A stretch of 64,000 nucleotides of DNA from CAVPLM01 sp963713545 (GTDB lineage: Bacteria; Actinomycetota; Thermoleophilia; RBG-16-64-13): positions 496,001-560,000 of the forward strand of contig CAVQME010000001.1 in assembly GCA_963713545.1 (NCBI GenBank), written 5' to 3'. Positions 8,742-17,296 of this stretch are shown here, in pieces. Position 1 is the stretch's first letter, and every line of letters begins with the position of its first letter. The notes under the pieces were generated by a model. It was not told the DNA's origin. It worked only from the letters and a program-made list of their open reading frames with translations, and did not search any database. The translations under genes were made by a program, and so were the position numbers.

Positions 8742-8757
8742 GGGACCCTCAGGTTGG
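8685..8757. terminator. 18-bp inverted repeat closing the tandem array
   Basis: Arm 8685-8702 is perfectly complementary to arm 8740-8757, with a 37-base loop consisting of the repeat core. It lies directly before the stop codon of the minus-strand YchF gene (8762) and after the plus-strand NUDIX gene, a place where a bidirectional terminator would be expected. The right arm is an inverted copy of the start of the repeat unit. Confidence 0.55.
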
Positions 8758-8761
8758 CTCC

Positions 8762-9778
8762 CTACACGTTGAAGCGGAAATTGATGATGTCGCCGTCGGC
8801 GACCACGTAATCTTTGCCCTCGATCCGAAGAACCCCCGTGTCGCGACAGGCCTTCATGGTCTCATGGCGCATGAAGTCGTCGAACGAGACCACCTCGGCC
8901 CTGATGAAGCCGCGCTGGATGTCGGAATGGACGGCGCCGGCCGCTTCCCGCGCGGTCTCGCCCGCGCGGATGGGCCAGGCCCGGACCTCGTCGCTGCCAG
9001 TGGTGAGGAAGCTTATGAGACCCAACTGGGCGAAGGCCGCCCGGGCTACCACCTCGGCAGCCGGGCCGGGCAGGCCCAGAGCGAGGGCATATTCCTCCTG
9101 CTCCTCCAGGGACAGCCTGGCCACCTCGAGGGCGTCCACAAAGGGGAAAGCCAGTATCCGCCTGTCCCTGGCGAGAGAAACCAGAGCGGAGGAATCCCAA
9201 GACCCTTCCGACTCGCTGTTAGTCAGCAGCAACTGAGGGGTCAGGGTCAGGAACTGGTAACCCCGGATAAAGGCCGATTGGGATTCGTCAAAATCAACCT
9301 CGCGCAGAGGGGTCTCCGCTTCCAAGGCCTCGCGGCAGCGGGTGAGCGCCCTCTTGCCGATGTCGGGCAGCGGAGCCTTCTTGGCCCGCTCGAAGGCCCG
9401 TTCCACCCGTATCAGATCGAACAGCAGGAACTCCCGGTCCAGCTCCTCAAGATCCTGTTCGGTGTGCACCGGCTCGCCCAGAGCAGGGTTCTCAAACGCG
9501 CGGAGCACGTGAAGGTAGACCTGCCCTCCTGCCAGCGCATCCAGGTAGCGCTCCATCTCGCCCTTGCGGGCGCTGGCCTCCGGCCAGGCGACCTCGCGCA
9601 CCCTGAGTTCGGCGAAGGTGGTCTTCTTGGGCTGGAATATCTCCGACAGGACTCGGACCCGCGCGTCACCGACATGCACCGTGGCTATGTGTCCCTCTCC
9701 CCGGCCTTCAGCCAGGGCGGCCACCAGAGTGGACTTCCCACACCCTTTCAACCCGATGATGCGTGCCTCCAAGGACAT
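8762..9778 (-). CDS. Divergent YchF/OLA1-family P-loop NTPase with TGS domain
   Basis: About 338 residues from the ATG at 9778, which gives the usual YchF N-terminus (short strand then P-loop); another in-frame start lies at 9802. The P-loop is GLKGCGKST. The C-terminal ~70 residues form a TGS-like domain ending in VVADGDIINFRFNV, the classic YchF ending. YchF proteins are ribosome-associated ATPases. The usual G3 region (DIAGLVKGA) and the NMxE specificity motif are poorly matched here (VAWPEASARKGEM and LLLTNSE), so it may be a specialised paralogue. It converges on the NUDIX gene across the repeat array. Confidence 0.75.
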   Translation of the reverse strand: MSLEARIIGLKGCGKSTLVAALAEGRGEGHIATVHVGDARVRVLSEIFQPKKTTFAELRVREVAWPEASARKGEMERYLDALAGGQVYLHVLRAFENPALGEPVHTEQDLEELDREFLLFDLIRVERAFERAKKAPLPDIGKRALTRCREALEAETPLREVDFDESQSAFIRGYQFLTLTPQLLLTNSESEGSWDSSALVSLARDRRILAFPFVDALEVARLSLEEQEEYALALGLPGPAAEVVARAAFAQLGLISFLTTGSDEVRAWPIRAGETAREAAGAVHSDIQRGFIRAEVVSFDDFMRHETMKACRDTGVLRIEGKDYVVADGDIINFRFNV

Positions 9779-9843
9779 CTCCCAGTCTCGCCTGCGCTCC
9801 ATCCCCAGTGTAACCCAGTGTCCCCGGGAGTGGGCCTGCTATC

Positions 9844-10437
9844 ATGCGGGCGATGACAGCCTTCATTACCTCGTTCATCCTTGTCACCATCGCCGAGATG
9901 GCCGACAAGACGCAGCTACTGACCCTGTCTTTATCGTGTAGGTATCCGGCGCGCAAGGTACTTATAGGAGTGGCGATAGCCATCGCCCTGCTCAACCTGG
10001 CCGCGGTCGTGGTGGGAGCAGTCGCGGGGCGCTTCATACCCCTCACGGCCGTCAGGATCGGGGCGGGGGTGCTCTTCATAGGCTTCGGCCTCTGGAATCT
10101 CCTGGCCAGGGACAAGCCCTCGGCTGAAGGCGAGGACTGCGAGGTCAAGAGCACCCGCCACATCATACCCGCGGTGGCCGGGGCTTTCTTCATCGCCGAG
10201 ATCGGAGACAAGACCCAGCTGGCCGTCCTGTCGCTCGGCGCTCGATTCGAGGGCAGCCTCTGGAGCTCGTTAGGAGTATGGCTGGGAGCCACGATAGGGA
10301 TGATCCTCGCCAACGCCCTGGCGGTGGTCATCGGTCATACGGCCGGCCGCCGTGTGCCCGAGAAGCTCATGAAACGCATCTCCGGAGCCCTTTTCATCGG
10401 CTTCGGCATCTGGACCCTGGTGGAGGTCTTCGTCTGA
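9844..10437 (+). CDS. GDT1/TMEM165 (UPF0016)-family cation transporter, probably Mn2+ export
   Basis: 197 residues made of two homologous three-helix halves, each with the family motif E-x-G/A-D-K-T: EMADKTQLL near residue 18 and EIGDKTQLA near residue 119. Family members exchange Mn2+ or Ca2+ for protons, and bacterial members act in manganese export. The length is normal and both motifs are intact. An alternative ATG lies three codons downstream of the chosen start. Confidence 0.85.
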   Translation: MRAMTAFITSFILVTIAEMADKTQLLTLSLSCRYPARKVLIGVAIAIALLNLAAVVVGAVAGRFIPLTAVRIGAGVLFIGFGLWNLLARDKPSAEGEDCEVKSTRHIIPAVAGAFFIAEIGDKTQLAVLSLGARFEGSLWSSLGVWLGATIGMILANALAVVIGHTAGRRVPEKLMKRISGALFIGFGIWTLVEVFV

Positions 10438-10461
10438 CCCCGGGTGTTGGCCGCTGCGGGG

Positions 10462-11655
10462 CTAAGGGCTGATGAGCCCCATCATGTTCCACAGCAACTG
10501 CGCCACCTCACCCCGGGACATCGGCGCGTTGCCGTTGGCGGCGGTGGTCGTCAGAGGCAACCCGGCCAACAGGCCGTTGTAGTGGGCGATGCGGGCGTTG
10601 GCGCTGTGCTCGGGTAGAAGGTCCTTGCCCCACGTCTGGACGTAGGTGCTGGGCACAGGTTGGAGAACGCCCGGGTGGAGCCTCTGGAGCGCTCTCACGG
10701 TCATCGTGACGGCATGCCCCCTGCTGATGCCGACGTAAGGCCTGAAGGTCCCGTCGCTGTAGCCCTTGATGATGTTGTTCGCATACGCCGTCCACACGTA
10801 CTCATGGGGATACAGGTTCGTCGGAACATCGCTCCCCAGGTCGCGCAGGTTCACGGGGGGAGCCATCGCTTCGTCGACGCCCAGACCCAGGGCACCCACT
10901 ATCATCTTGGCGAACTGTGCTCTGAGCACCGGGTTGTCTGGCCGGAAATCCCGGTAGCCGCCGGATCCAGATTGATATCCCTCGATCAGGCCCTTCGCGC
11001 CCATCCCCTGGATGGCCGCGAAGTATTGCGTCTGCGGAGCCACATCGGCGAAACAGTACAGGGTTATGGCTTCGTCGAGCCGCACCCCAGACGGCCTCAA
11101 TCCCGCGCTCCCCATCTGCCACAGGCTCTTGTCGGCCAGGTCTTCCGGATCGTCGCTGCCGGCGACCCCCGTCACCAGATCGAGCAGGTAGCTCCCGCCC
11201 CGCCCGTGGGTGTCGATGGTGATCGCCACTCGACCGCTTTGACCGAGGGCCCAGACGTGCGCGCCGGCAGTGTATCCCGCCCACCACTTGTAGCCGTCCT
11301 TGTGGCCGTTATGGCCGACCCCGACGGGTTCCGCTTCCCACTCCCCGGCGTAAACCCCTGCGATCACACTCGATTCCTGAAATGTATCGGCCACGGTCGG
11401 ACCGGCCAGAGTCACCGACTCGACGTCCCAGGCCGAGGGGATGCGGAGGGCGATCACCGCCCGAACGGGGCTTTCGGAGGGGACTGTTGCCGAGGCGTCC
11501 AGAGTGATCAAGTGCTCCGAGCCCGCCGCGGCCCCACTGTTGACCTGGAACGCGACGATATCAACGCAACCACCCAGGATAAGGGCCGACGCGATCAACG
11601 TCGACGCACAGACGAGAACGGCGACGACCGGGCTCAGCTTAGTCCGTGCTTTCAT
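10462..11655 (-). CDS. SLH-domain lipoprotein
   Basis: 397 residues from ATG 11655, chosen because GGAG lies 12 bases upstream and a lipoprotein signal follows directly (hydrophobic stretch then LGGC, Cys30). The N-terminal half resembles a beta-sandwich/cohesin-like surface domain of unknown role. The C-terminal half holds SLH repeats (FADV-type starts, FRPDNPVLRAQFAKMIV, then YSDGTFRPYVGISRGHAV), which bind pyruvylated secondary cell-wall polymer in other bacteria. It is one of three SLH proteins within 7 kb. A divergent lipoprotein gene starts at 11809. Confidence 0.8.
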   Translation of the reverse strand: MKARTKLSPVVAVLVCASTLIASALILGGCVDIVAFQVNSGAAAGSEHLITLDASATVPSESPVRAVIALRIPSAWDVESVTLAGPTVADTFQESSVIAGVYAGEWEAEPVGVGHNGHKDGYKWWAGYTAGAHVWALGQSGRVAITIDTHGRGGSYLLDLVTGVAGSDDPEDLADKSLWQMGSAGLRPSGVRLDEAITLYCFADVAPQTQYFAAIQGMGAKGLIEGYQSGSGGYRDFRPDNPVLRAQFAKMIVGALGLGVDEAMAPPVNLRDLGSDVPTNLYPHEYVWTAYANNIIKGYSDGTFRPYVGISRGHAVTMTVRALQRLHPGVLQPVPSTYVQTWGKDLLPEHSANARIAHYNGLLAGLPLTTTAANGNAPMSRGEVAQLLWNMMGLISP

Positions 11656-11808
11656 ATCAGTGGATCTCCGCGCGATTCCAGTTGCCGTCCCTCTGACGTT
11701 CCCGACCCCCAGATATGTTCTCCTCACTATGTTCTCCTCAGGACCGAGGATGCCTGCGCGCTGCACGTGGCACAATTGGAGGCACATCATCCACGCGAGG
11801 AGACAAAT

Positions 11809-12438
11809 ATGAGAATGCGCACTCGCCGTTCACTGGCGTATGCGGCCGTGCTGGGATGCGTCCTCCTGCTGACGGCGCTCGCGGCAGGTGCTTGTGGATC
11901 AGATGGCGGCACTGCCAATGGTGGGACCGTCAAGACCTACACGGACCCCGACTACGGTTTCAGCTTCGATTACCCGGCCGACTGGACGCTGCAGGAGGGC
12001 GACAGTTCCGACGTCACAGCCGGCGGCAGCGCCACCAGGAGCGTGGGTGTGTTCGACCCCGAAGGGGCGGTCGCCGATGACACATACATCGATCTGGCCC
12101 AGACGTCCGTCTACGAACTCAACGTCACTGTGGATGAGTCCATGATGCCCGACATCCAGGCCGAGGTCGAAGAGGTGCTCGCCAGCTTGGAGAGCCAGGC
12201 AACCGATATGAAGACCATTGAAGCCCTCTCCGAGGCCGATGTGGGAGGGGTACCAGGCTTCAAAGTCACCTACAGCTTCACCAAAGGCGGCGAGCCAGTC
12301 ACCTCTACGCTCTACTTCCTGTTCAACGGGTCCATCGAGTACCAGTTGACCCTCCAGGCGGCTACGAAGAACTGGGAAGCGAACGCGCCGGTCTTCGACG
12401 CGCTGATCTCGAGTTTCAAACCAGGCCCCACCGAGTGA
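11809..12438 (+). CDS. Secreted lipoprotein, PsbP/DUF1795-like
   Basis: 209 residues from ATG 11809, with GAGGAG six bases upstream. A lipoprotein signal ends at Cys29 (LAAGAC), followed by a short Gly/Thr linker. The mature part begins YTDPDYGFSFDYPADW, the pattern of PsbP/LpqN-like small lipoproteins in actinobacteria. The length fits a single alpha/beta domain. The function of these proteins is largely unknown. The reading frame is open for 1.1 kb upstream, but that part is antisense to the SLH lipoprotein and was rejected. Confidence 0.8.
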   Translation: MRMRTRRSLAYAAVLGCVLLLTALAAGACGSDGGTANGGTVKTYTDPDYGFSFDYPADWTLQEGDSSDVTAGGSATRSVGVFDPEGAVADDTYIDLAQTSVYELNVTVDESMMPDIQAEVEEVLASLESQATDMKTIEALSEADVGGVPGFKVTYSFTKGGEPVTSTLYFLFNGSIEYQLTLQAATKNWEANAPVFDALISSFKPGPTE

Positions 12439-12466
12439 TGAGTATGATCAGCCATCCGCTGGGAAC

Positions 12467-13009
12467 ATGATCAAAGGCGACAAGATATATCTCACCGAGT
12501 TGGACTGGGCCAATGCCGAGACCGTCCGAGGCTGGCTGAACGACCCCGAGGTGTACGAGTTCCTGGTCGTCGGTCACGTTCCGATCACGAAGGAAGCCGA
12601 GCGGCAGTTTTACGAAAGCCAGATCACCTCTTCCGACCGTCATACCTTTGAGATCCACGTGGCTGAGGACGGCAGATACATCGGTAACGTGGGCCTCAAG
12701 GACGTGAACCTGGTTCACCGCCGGGCGGAGTTGGGCCTGGTGATCGGAGCCAAGGAGGATTGGAGCAAGGGCTACGGCACCGATGCCATCGTGACGTGTC
12801 TGCGCTTCGCTTTCGCTACGCTAGGACTTCACAGCGTGCGTCTGAGAGCCCATCAGGATCACAGCCGAGGCATCGGCGTGTACGGGCGGATCGGCTTCGT
12901 GGAGGTAGGCAGGGAGCGCGAGGCGGTGTTCCAGAAAGGTCGCTTCGCAGACTACGTGGTGCTCGATATTCTCGACCGGGAGTTCTGGGACCGCCACGGC
13001 GGTCACTGA
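12467..13009 (+). CDS. GNAT N-acetyltransferase, RimJ/RimL type
   Basis: 180 residues. Features of the GNAT fold are visible: YIGNVGLKDVN (beta4), LGLVIGAKEDWSKGYGTDAI (the acetyl-CoA-binding R/Q-x-x-G-x-G/A region, here SKGYGT), and HSVRLRAHQDHSRGIGVYGRIGF near the end. Such enzymes acetylate protein N-termini, amino acids or antibiotics; the substrate cannot be told from sequence. The stop overlaps the stop of the convergent subtilisin gene by seven bases. Confidence 0.88.
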   Translation: MIKGDKIYLTELDWANAETVRGWLNDPEVYEFLVVGHVPITKEAERQFYESQITSSDRHTFEIHVAEDGRYIGNVGLKDVNLVHRRAELGLVIGAKEDWSKGYGTDAIVTCLRFAFATLGLHSVRLRAHQDHSRGIGVYGRIGFVEVGREREAVFQKGRFADYVVLDILDREFWDRHGGH

Positions 13010-15141
13010 AGCAAAGGAGCGAGCAGGGCGCACACCTCACCCCGGGTCGCTGGGGCGAGGAAGTCGTAGCCGGGCCCGGCCCCTACCAGCGCGTCCAGAA
13101 CCCCAGCGTACGCCGCTTTGCGCGCGTAGGGGTAGTGGACCGCCGAGAAGTTGGCGAACGGCGGCGCATAGTCGGCCGGGGGGTCGGGCAAACGGGTGGC
13201 CCGCGCCACCATGGTGATCATCTGGGCCCGGGTGAGTTGGCCGTAGGGAGAGAAGTAGAGCGGCGGTTTCGTACCTGCGGCTATTCCCTTCTGGTAGGCC
13301 ACCGCCACGTAGTGATAGGGGTAGAGCTCTCCAGGGGTGTGGATCACGTCGGCGAAGGTGCAGGTGTCGCTTTCCCTGACAGGATAGCCGAGAGTGAGCA
13401 CGATCATCTTGGCGAACTGTTGACGCTTCACGAGATCGTTGGGCCGGAACTCCTTGTGATCGCCCACCTTGAAGCCGTCGACGATGCCCGCTGCGGCCAA
13501 CTGCTCGATCTGGTCGGCGTAGGGCGTCGTTTCTTCGGAGACGTCGACAAAGCGCGCCACGATGGTCGTGGACGTGGTAGTGGTGGTCGTGGATGGCGGA
13601 ACCGTAGTCGTGGTCGTCGGTGGGAGCGTCGTCGTGGTCGTCGTGCTCGTAGTGGTGGTGCTGGTGGTCGTCGTCGTGCTGGCGCTGCCTTCCGCCTCGG
13701 CTACCGCGTCGTCGGCGTCGAGCAATCCCCAGCCGAACGCCTGGTCCCAGCCGCTCGCACCGAGGTCGTCGGCCGAGTCATAGAGGATGTCGGCGATCGC
13801 AGCCGGGGTCAGCGCCGGATTCGCAGACCTGAGAAGGGCCGCCACGCCGGCGACCAGCGGAGAGGAGAAGGAAGTGCCGCTCCAGCGGGCGAACGACGTG
13901 ATCGAGGGGACCGTGTAGCTCAGGATACTCGAGCCCGGCGCGGCGATATCGAGAGCAGCTCCTTGGTTGGAGAAACTGCAGCGATTGTTGGCGCTGTCGG
14001 TGGCCCCAACGGCGATGACTCCCTGGATGGCGGCGGGGTAGCCGACGGCCCAAGTGCCGTTGTTACCCGCGGCAGCCACGATCACCACGCCGCGCGAGAG
14101 AGCGTAGGTGACGGCGCTCTCCAGGGTCCGGCTGCTCTCGGTGCCGGCGAAGCTCACGTTGATGACGGCGGCACCCCTGTCGACCGCATAGGTGATGCCG
14201 GCTGCGAGAGTGACATCGTCGGACGAATTGGAGTTGGCGATCTTGACCGGCATGATCTTGACGTTCCAGGCGGCCCCGGCGATCCCGAGGCGATCGTTAC
14301 CCTGGGCGACTGCTACCGCCGCTACCCCTGAGCCGTGCCCGTAGGTATCCGACCAGGCCGGCCAGATGGAGCTTCCGGTGAGGATGCTGTACGGCTCCAC
14401 GATGCGGCCGGAGAAATCCGGGATGTCACGATTCAGGCCGCTGTCGACCACCGCCACGACCACGTCGGCGGAACCGGTCTCGATGTCCCAGGCCGCCGGA
14501 AGACCGACGCGGGCGAGGCCCCATTGCCCGGCGGGATCCCAGGCGCTGGGCCCGTACAGCGGGTCATTCGGCGTCAGGCATGCGTAGACAGGATGGCTGA
14601 TTTCGGCCCAGAGGACCCCGGGCGTGAGTCGCAGCGCCTGGGCCACAGCCTCCAGAGCGGCCCCATCGTGCGCTGCCGTTCGCGCCCCCGCCGCCGCGAG
14701 CGCGCCCGCAGGCTCGACCACGTGGACGCCCAGGCTCGCGACTTCACCCACCTGCTCGAGTGTCACGCCAGGGATGTCGACGGCCGCGGCGGCCATGATC
14801 CCGTGGTCTTGCACCACGACCAGGGTGCCGTCCGCCCTGGTTTGGAGACTGTAGCCCGACGCTAGTTTGACCGCGATGCGCTCGGCGCCCGGCGAGACGA
14901 CAGTGGAGATCGACGCCGCGGAAACAGCCCCCGCCGGCTTAGAGCCCGCCTCGTTCTGAGTCTCGCCGGCCGCCCCGGTGCCGGTCGCTCCGGCAGGCTG
15001 TAAGCCCCACCCCAGCGCCAAAAGCGCCCCTAAGACTAGCAGCAGGGTCGATAGGCGGACGAGCCGGCTGCGCGCACGGGCGCGGCGCGCCGCGACATTG
15101 GAACGGCGTGGAGAACGGCGTAGCTCGGGCGGACCGGACAA
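13003..15141 (-). CDS. Subtilisin-family (S8) serine protease with C-terminal SLH repeats
   Basis: 712 residues. An Arg-rich N-terminus and hydrophobic helix (residues 27-47) form a signal or anchor, followed by a propeptide-like region to about 185. The catalytic domain has the S8 triad: D233 (VVDSGLN), H269 (YGHGSG) and S424 (GTSFSSP), with N360 as the oxyanion residue. Residues ~488-527 are an almost pure Thr linker. SLH repeats fill residues 530-712 (FRPNDLVKRQQFAKMIV), anchoring the enzyme at the cell wall. A role in surface protein processing or peptide scavenging is likely. The gene stands alone, converging with the acetyltransferase gene. Confidence 0.93.
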   Translation of the reverse strand: MSGPPELRRSPRRSNVAARRARARSRLVRLSTLLLVLGALLALGWGLQPAGATGTGAAGETQNEAGSKPAGAVSAASISTVVSPGAERIAVKLASGYSLQTRADGTLVVVQDHGIMAAAAVDIPGVTLEQVGEVASLGVHVVEPAGALAAAGARTAAHDGAALEAVAQALRLTPGVLWAEISHPVYACLTPNDPLYGPSAWDPAGQWGLARVGLPAAWDIETGSADVVVAVVDSGLNRDIPDFSGRIVEPYSILTGSSIWPAWSDTYGHGSGVAAVAVAQGNDRLGIAGAAWNVKIMPVKIANSNSSDDVTLAAGITYAVDRGAAVINVSFAGTESSRTLESAVTYALSRGVVIVAAAGNNGTWAVGYPAAIQGVIAVGATDSANNRCSFSNQGAALDIAAPGSSILSYTVPSITSFARWSGTSFSSPLVAGVAALLRSANPALTPAAIADILYDSADDLGASGWDQAFGWGLLDADDAVAEAEGSASTTTTTSTTTTSTTTTTTLPPTTTTTVPPSTTTTTTSTTIVARFVDVSEETTPYADQIEQLAAAGIVDGFKVGDHKEFRPNDLVKRQQFAKMIVLTLGYPVRESDTCTFADVIHTPGELYPYHYVAVAYQKGIAAGTKPPLYFSPYGQLTRAQMITMVARATRLPDPPADYAPPFANFSAVHYPYARKAAYAGVLDALVGAGPGYDFLAPATRGEVCALLAPLLQ

Positions 15142-15242
15142 GCTGATCGATCTCCCTCAGGTTGGGAACAGCCGACGACGTATTGTAGTCCATTCGGTCC
15201 ATCCCGGACTATTCCTGGGATCGGTCGCTTTCAGCGGTCGGC

Positions 15243-15659
15243 CTACGGCTTGAGCGCTCTATACATCCAGGCGATGAAGAGACCTCCGAGTCCTCCGATT
15301 ATCGGTCCCCAGACGACTTCCAAGATCGTGAGCCGCCACGCCCATTTGTCGATCAGGGCCTGGTTCACCAGTCCGTAGACACTGATGGCCAGCACCCCGC
15401 CCATGGCTCCCAGCAAGAAGTTCACCGGATATCCCTGGCCAGACCGGACGCCCATGACCGTGATGACCATGAGCGCGCTCACCACGAGCACTTGCGAGAT
15501 GATGCCTGGGATGGGCTGCAGCTTCATCTGCCCGTCTACCTTGCGCGCCACCGCTTTGAAGTCGGGACCGTATGCCCAGCCGAAGATGCCGAGATGCCAG
15601 ATCACATCCAGCACGCTCATAACGGCGAACGCCGCGAACCAGATTGCCACGTACTTCAT
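15243..15659 (-). CDS. DUF2177-family membrane protein
   Basis: 138 residues with about four hydrophobic segments. The N-terminal AAFAVMSVLDVIWHLGIFG and later NQALIDKWAWRLTILEVVWGPIIGG match the DUF2177 family of small integral membrane proteins. No biochemical role is known for the family. The ATG at 15659 is the first in frame. It is not obviously in an operon with the SLH gene ending upstream at 15781. Confidence 0.75.
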   Translation of the reverse strand: MKYVAIWFAAFAVMSVLDVIWHLGIFGWAYGPDFKAVARKVDGQMKLQPIPGIISQVLVVSALMVITVMGVRSGQGYPVNFLLGAMGGVLAISVYGLVNQALIDKWAWRLTILEVVWGPIIGGLGGLFIAWMYRALKP

Positions 15660-15780
15660 ACCGCCCCTCCGAGGTGCACGCCAAGGTTCCCGACGACAAG
15701 CTGCCGGACTGCTCGCGGGTATACCCCTGCGAGAGACGTCTCAACCCCGAGGCCGGCGCTCACGGTCGGCCGCAAGACGC

Positions 15781-17067
15781 TCACCAGGGCCAGAACTCGT
15801 CGGCGATACGGTCGATCAGATCCCCGTAGCCGTCGGCTCGGTAGAGGTCGACGCCATACCGTACCCCCAGGAGCCCCCAACCCGGATCGAACACCTTCAG
15901 CGATTCACTGGTCTCGATGAGATCGTGCACGGCCGAGTCGTTCAGGAGGAACATCTCGTCTGCGTCGGCATGCTCATCGAGGAACGCGTCCATGAGCGGC
16001 TGTATGCGAGCCGAATACTCCGCCAGAGTCTCACTCCCCTGGCGTAGATAGTCGCCACCCAGACGCCAACCCAGAGCCGACGCGAACTTATCGCCGAACA
16101 GACCCCCGTAGCCAACCTCCGCGCCGAACTTCTCCAGATAGGTCAGGAAGCCGGCCATCAGCGGAGCTACCGTGGCCTGTCCCGGCCCCGGCCCTGGCAC
16201 ACCGAGGTAGTACTTGCCGCCCGCGCACCCGTAGTTGATGGACGCCACGATGGCGGCGTTTACCGGGTGCTCGACGCGCAGCGTCCTCATCCATTCGACC
16301 TCACCGCCGGAGGCGGCCTCCAGCGCAGCTCCGAAGATCACCGCTACGGGACCGTCGGTGAGCTCGCTGATCGCCATCAACTGCTCTCCGGTCTTGATCT
16401 GCCTGGCGAAGGTCCTCAGGTTCCAGAGTAACTGCGCCACTTCAGCCCGGGTGGCTAGCTTGTAGGCATCCCTGTAGAAATCCGGCAGCAGCCCTTCGAA
16501 GAGACCGCTGTACTGGGCCGTGTCAGCGAACGGCCCATGGACGTCGCTGATGCCCCAGTCGGACAGGAACCAATCCGGAGCCTCCACCAGTTCGCGGAAG
16601 TCCAGGTTGTTGGCCGCTCGGACCATCATCGTGGATATCTGGCATCGTTTGATGTTGTCCGTGCCTCCGAACCTGCCGTCGGTATAGCCTGTAGTGATAG
16701 CTTCCTTGGCTGCGACTGCCACGAAGTTGTCCGGATAGAACGTGTCCGGTCCTCCCTTGTAGACGTCGGGAAACGTACACACATTTTGCTCGCTCACCGG
16801 CAATCCCAGAGTAAGGACGATCATCTTGGCGAACTGCTGCCTTGTCACCAACAGTTCGGGCCCGAAGGTGCCGTCGGGAAAACCACTGATCACGCTGGCG
16901 GCGGCCATGCCCTCGATGGCCTCGTAGTAGGGGTAGTCCGCCGGAACGTCACTGAAGGTCGGACCCGCGGCGGTAGCCTGCGGCGGTGCCAGGCCCGGAG
17001 CCCCCGCGCATGCGAAGACTATAGCCAGCGATAGAGTGAGTGGAAGAAGAAACCACGTCCGCCGCAT
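15781..17067 (-). CDS. Exported protein with N-terminal SLH repeats
   Basis: 428 residues from ATG 17067, which has GGGGG six bases upstream. A signal peptide (LLPLTLSLAIVFACAG) could be cleaved as a lipoprotein at Cys20 or by signal peptidase I shortly after. SLH repeats occupy residues ~35-225 (FSDVPADYPYYEAIEGM, FPDGTFGPELLVTRQQFAKMIV). The C-terminal ~190 residues are unrecognised, with a Gly-rich YLGVPGPGPGQ element; they may be the functional domain displayed on the wall. Unlike its neighbours the SLH block is N-terminal. Confidence 0.78.
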   Translation of the reverse strand: MRRTWFLLPLTLSLAIVFACAGAPGLAPPQATAAGPTFSDVPADYPYYEAIEGMAAASVISGFPDGTFGPELLVTRQQFAKMIVLTLGLPVSEQNVCTFPDVYKGGPDTFYPDNFVAVAAKEAITTGYTDGRFGGTDNIKRCQISTMMVRAANNLDFRELVEAPDWFLSDWGISDVHGPFADTAQYSGLFEGLLPDFYRDAYKLATRAEVAQLLWNLRTFARQIKTGEQLMAISELTDGPVAVIFGAALEAASGGEVEWMRTLRVEHPVNAAIVASINYGCAGGKYYLGVPGPGPGQATVAPLMAGFLTYLEKFGAEVGYGGLFGDKFASALGWRLGGDYLRQGSETLAEYSARIQPLMDAFLDEHADADEMFLLNDSAVHDLIETSESLKVFDPGWGLLGVRYGVDLYRADGYGDLIDRIADEFWPW

Positions 17068-17296
17068 GATTACCCCCTTTGCGCCCGGCCGCACACGGGC
17101 CGGCCCGGCGAAGCTCTGCGAACACACGCCCGGGCGCCGGCGGCAGCCTCGGAGAGGCCACCGCAGCGGACCCTGATGCGATTCTAAGCCTTTCCCGGAA
17201 AATGTACAGAGTCCGCGAACGCGGCGCCTCTGCCGCCGAGCAGGAAATCCCCCTCGGTAAGGGCCAGGCCGCGCCTCGCGCGCCGCCTCGACGCGC

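Noticed and set aside
10660..11808. A 1.1-kb plus-strand extension of the lipoprotein frame at 11809
   Set aside because: It is antisense to the SLH lipoprotein, and a clear ribosome-binding site and signal peptide start at 11809.
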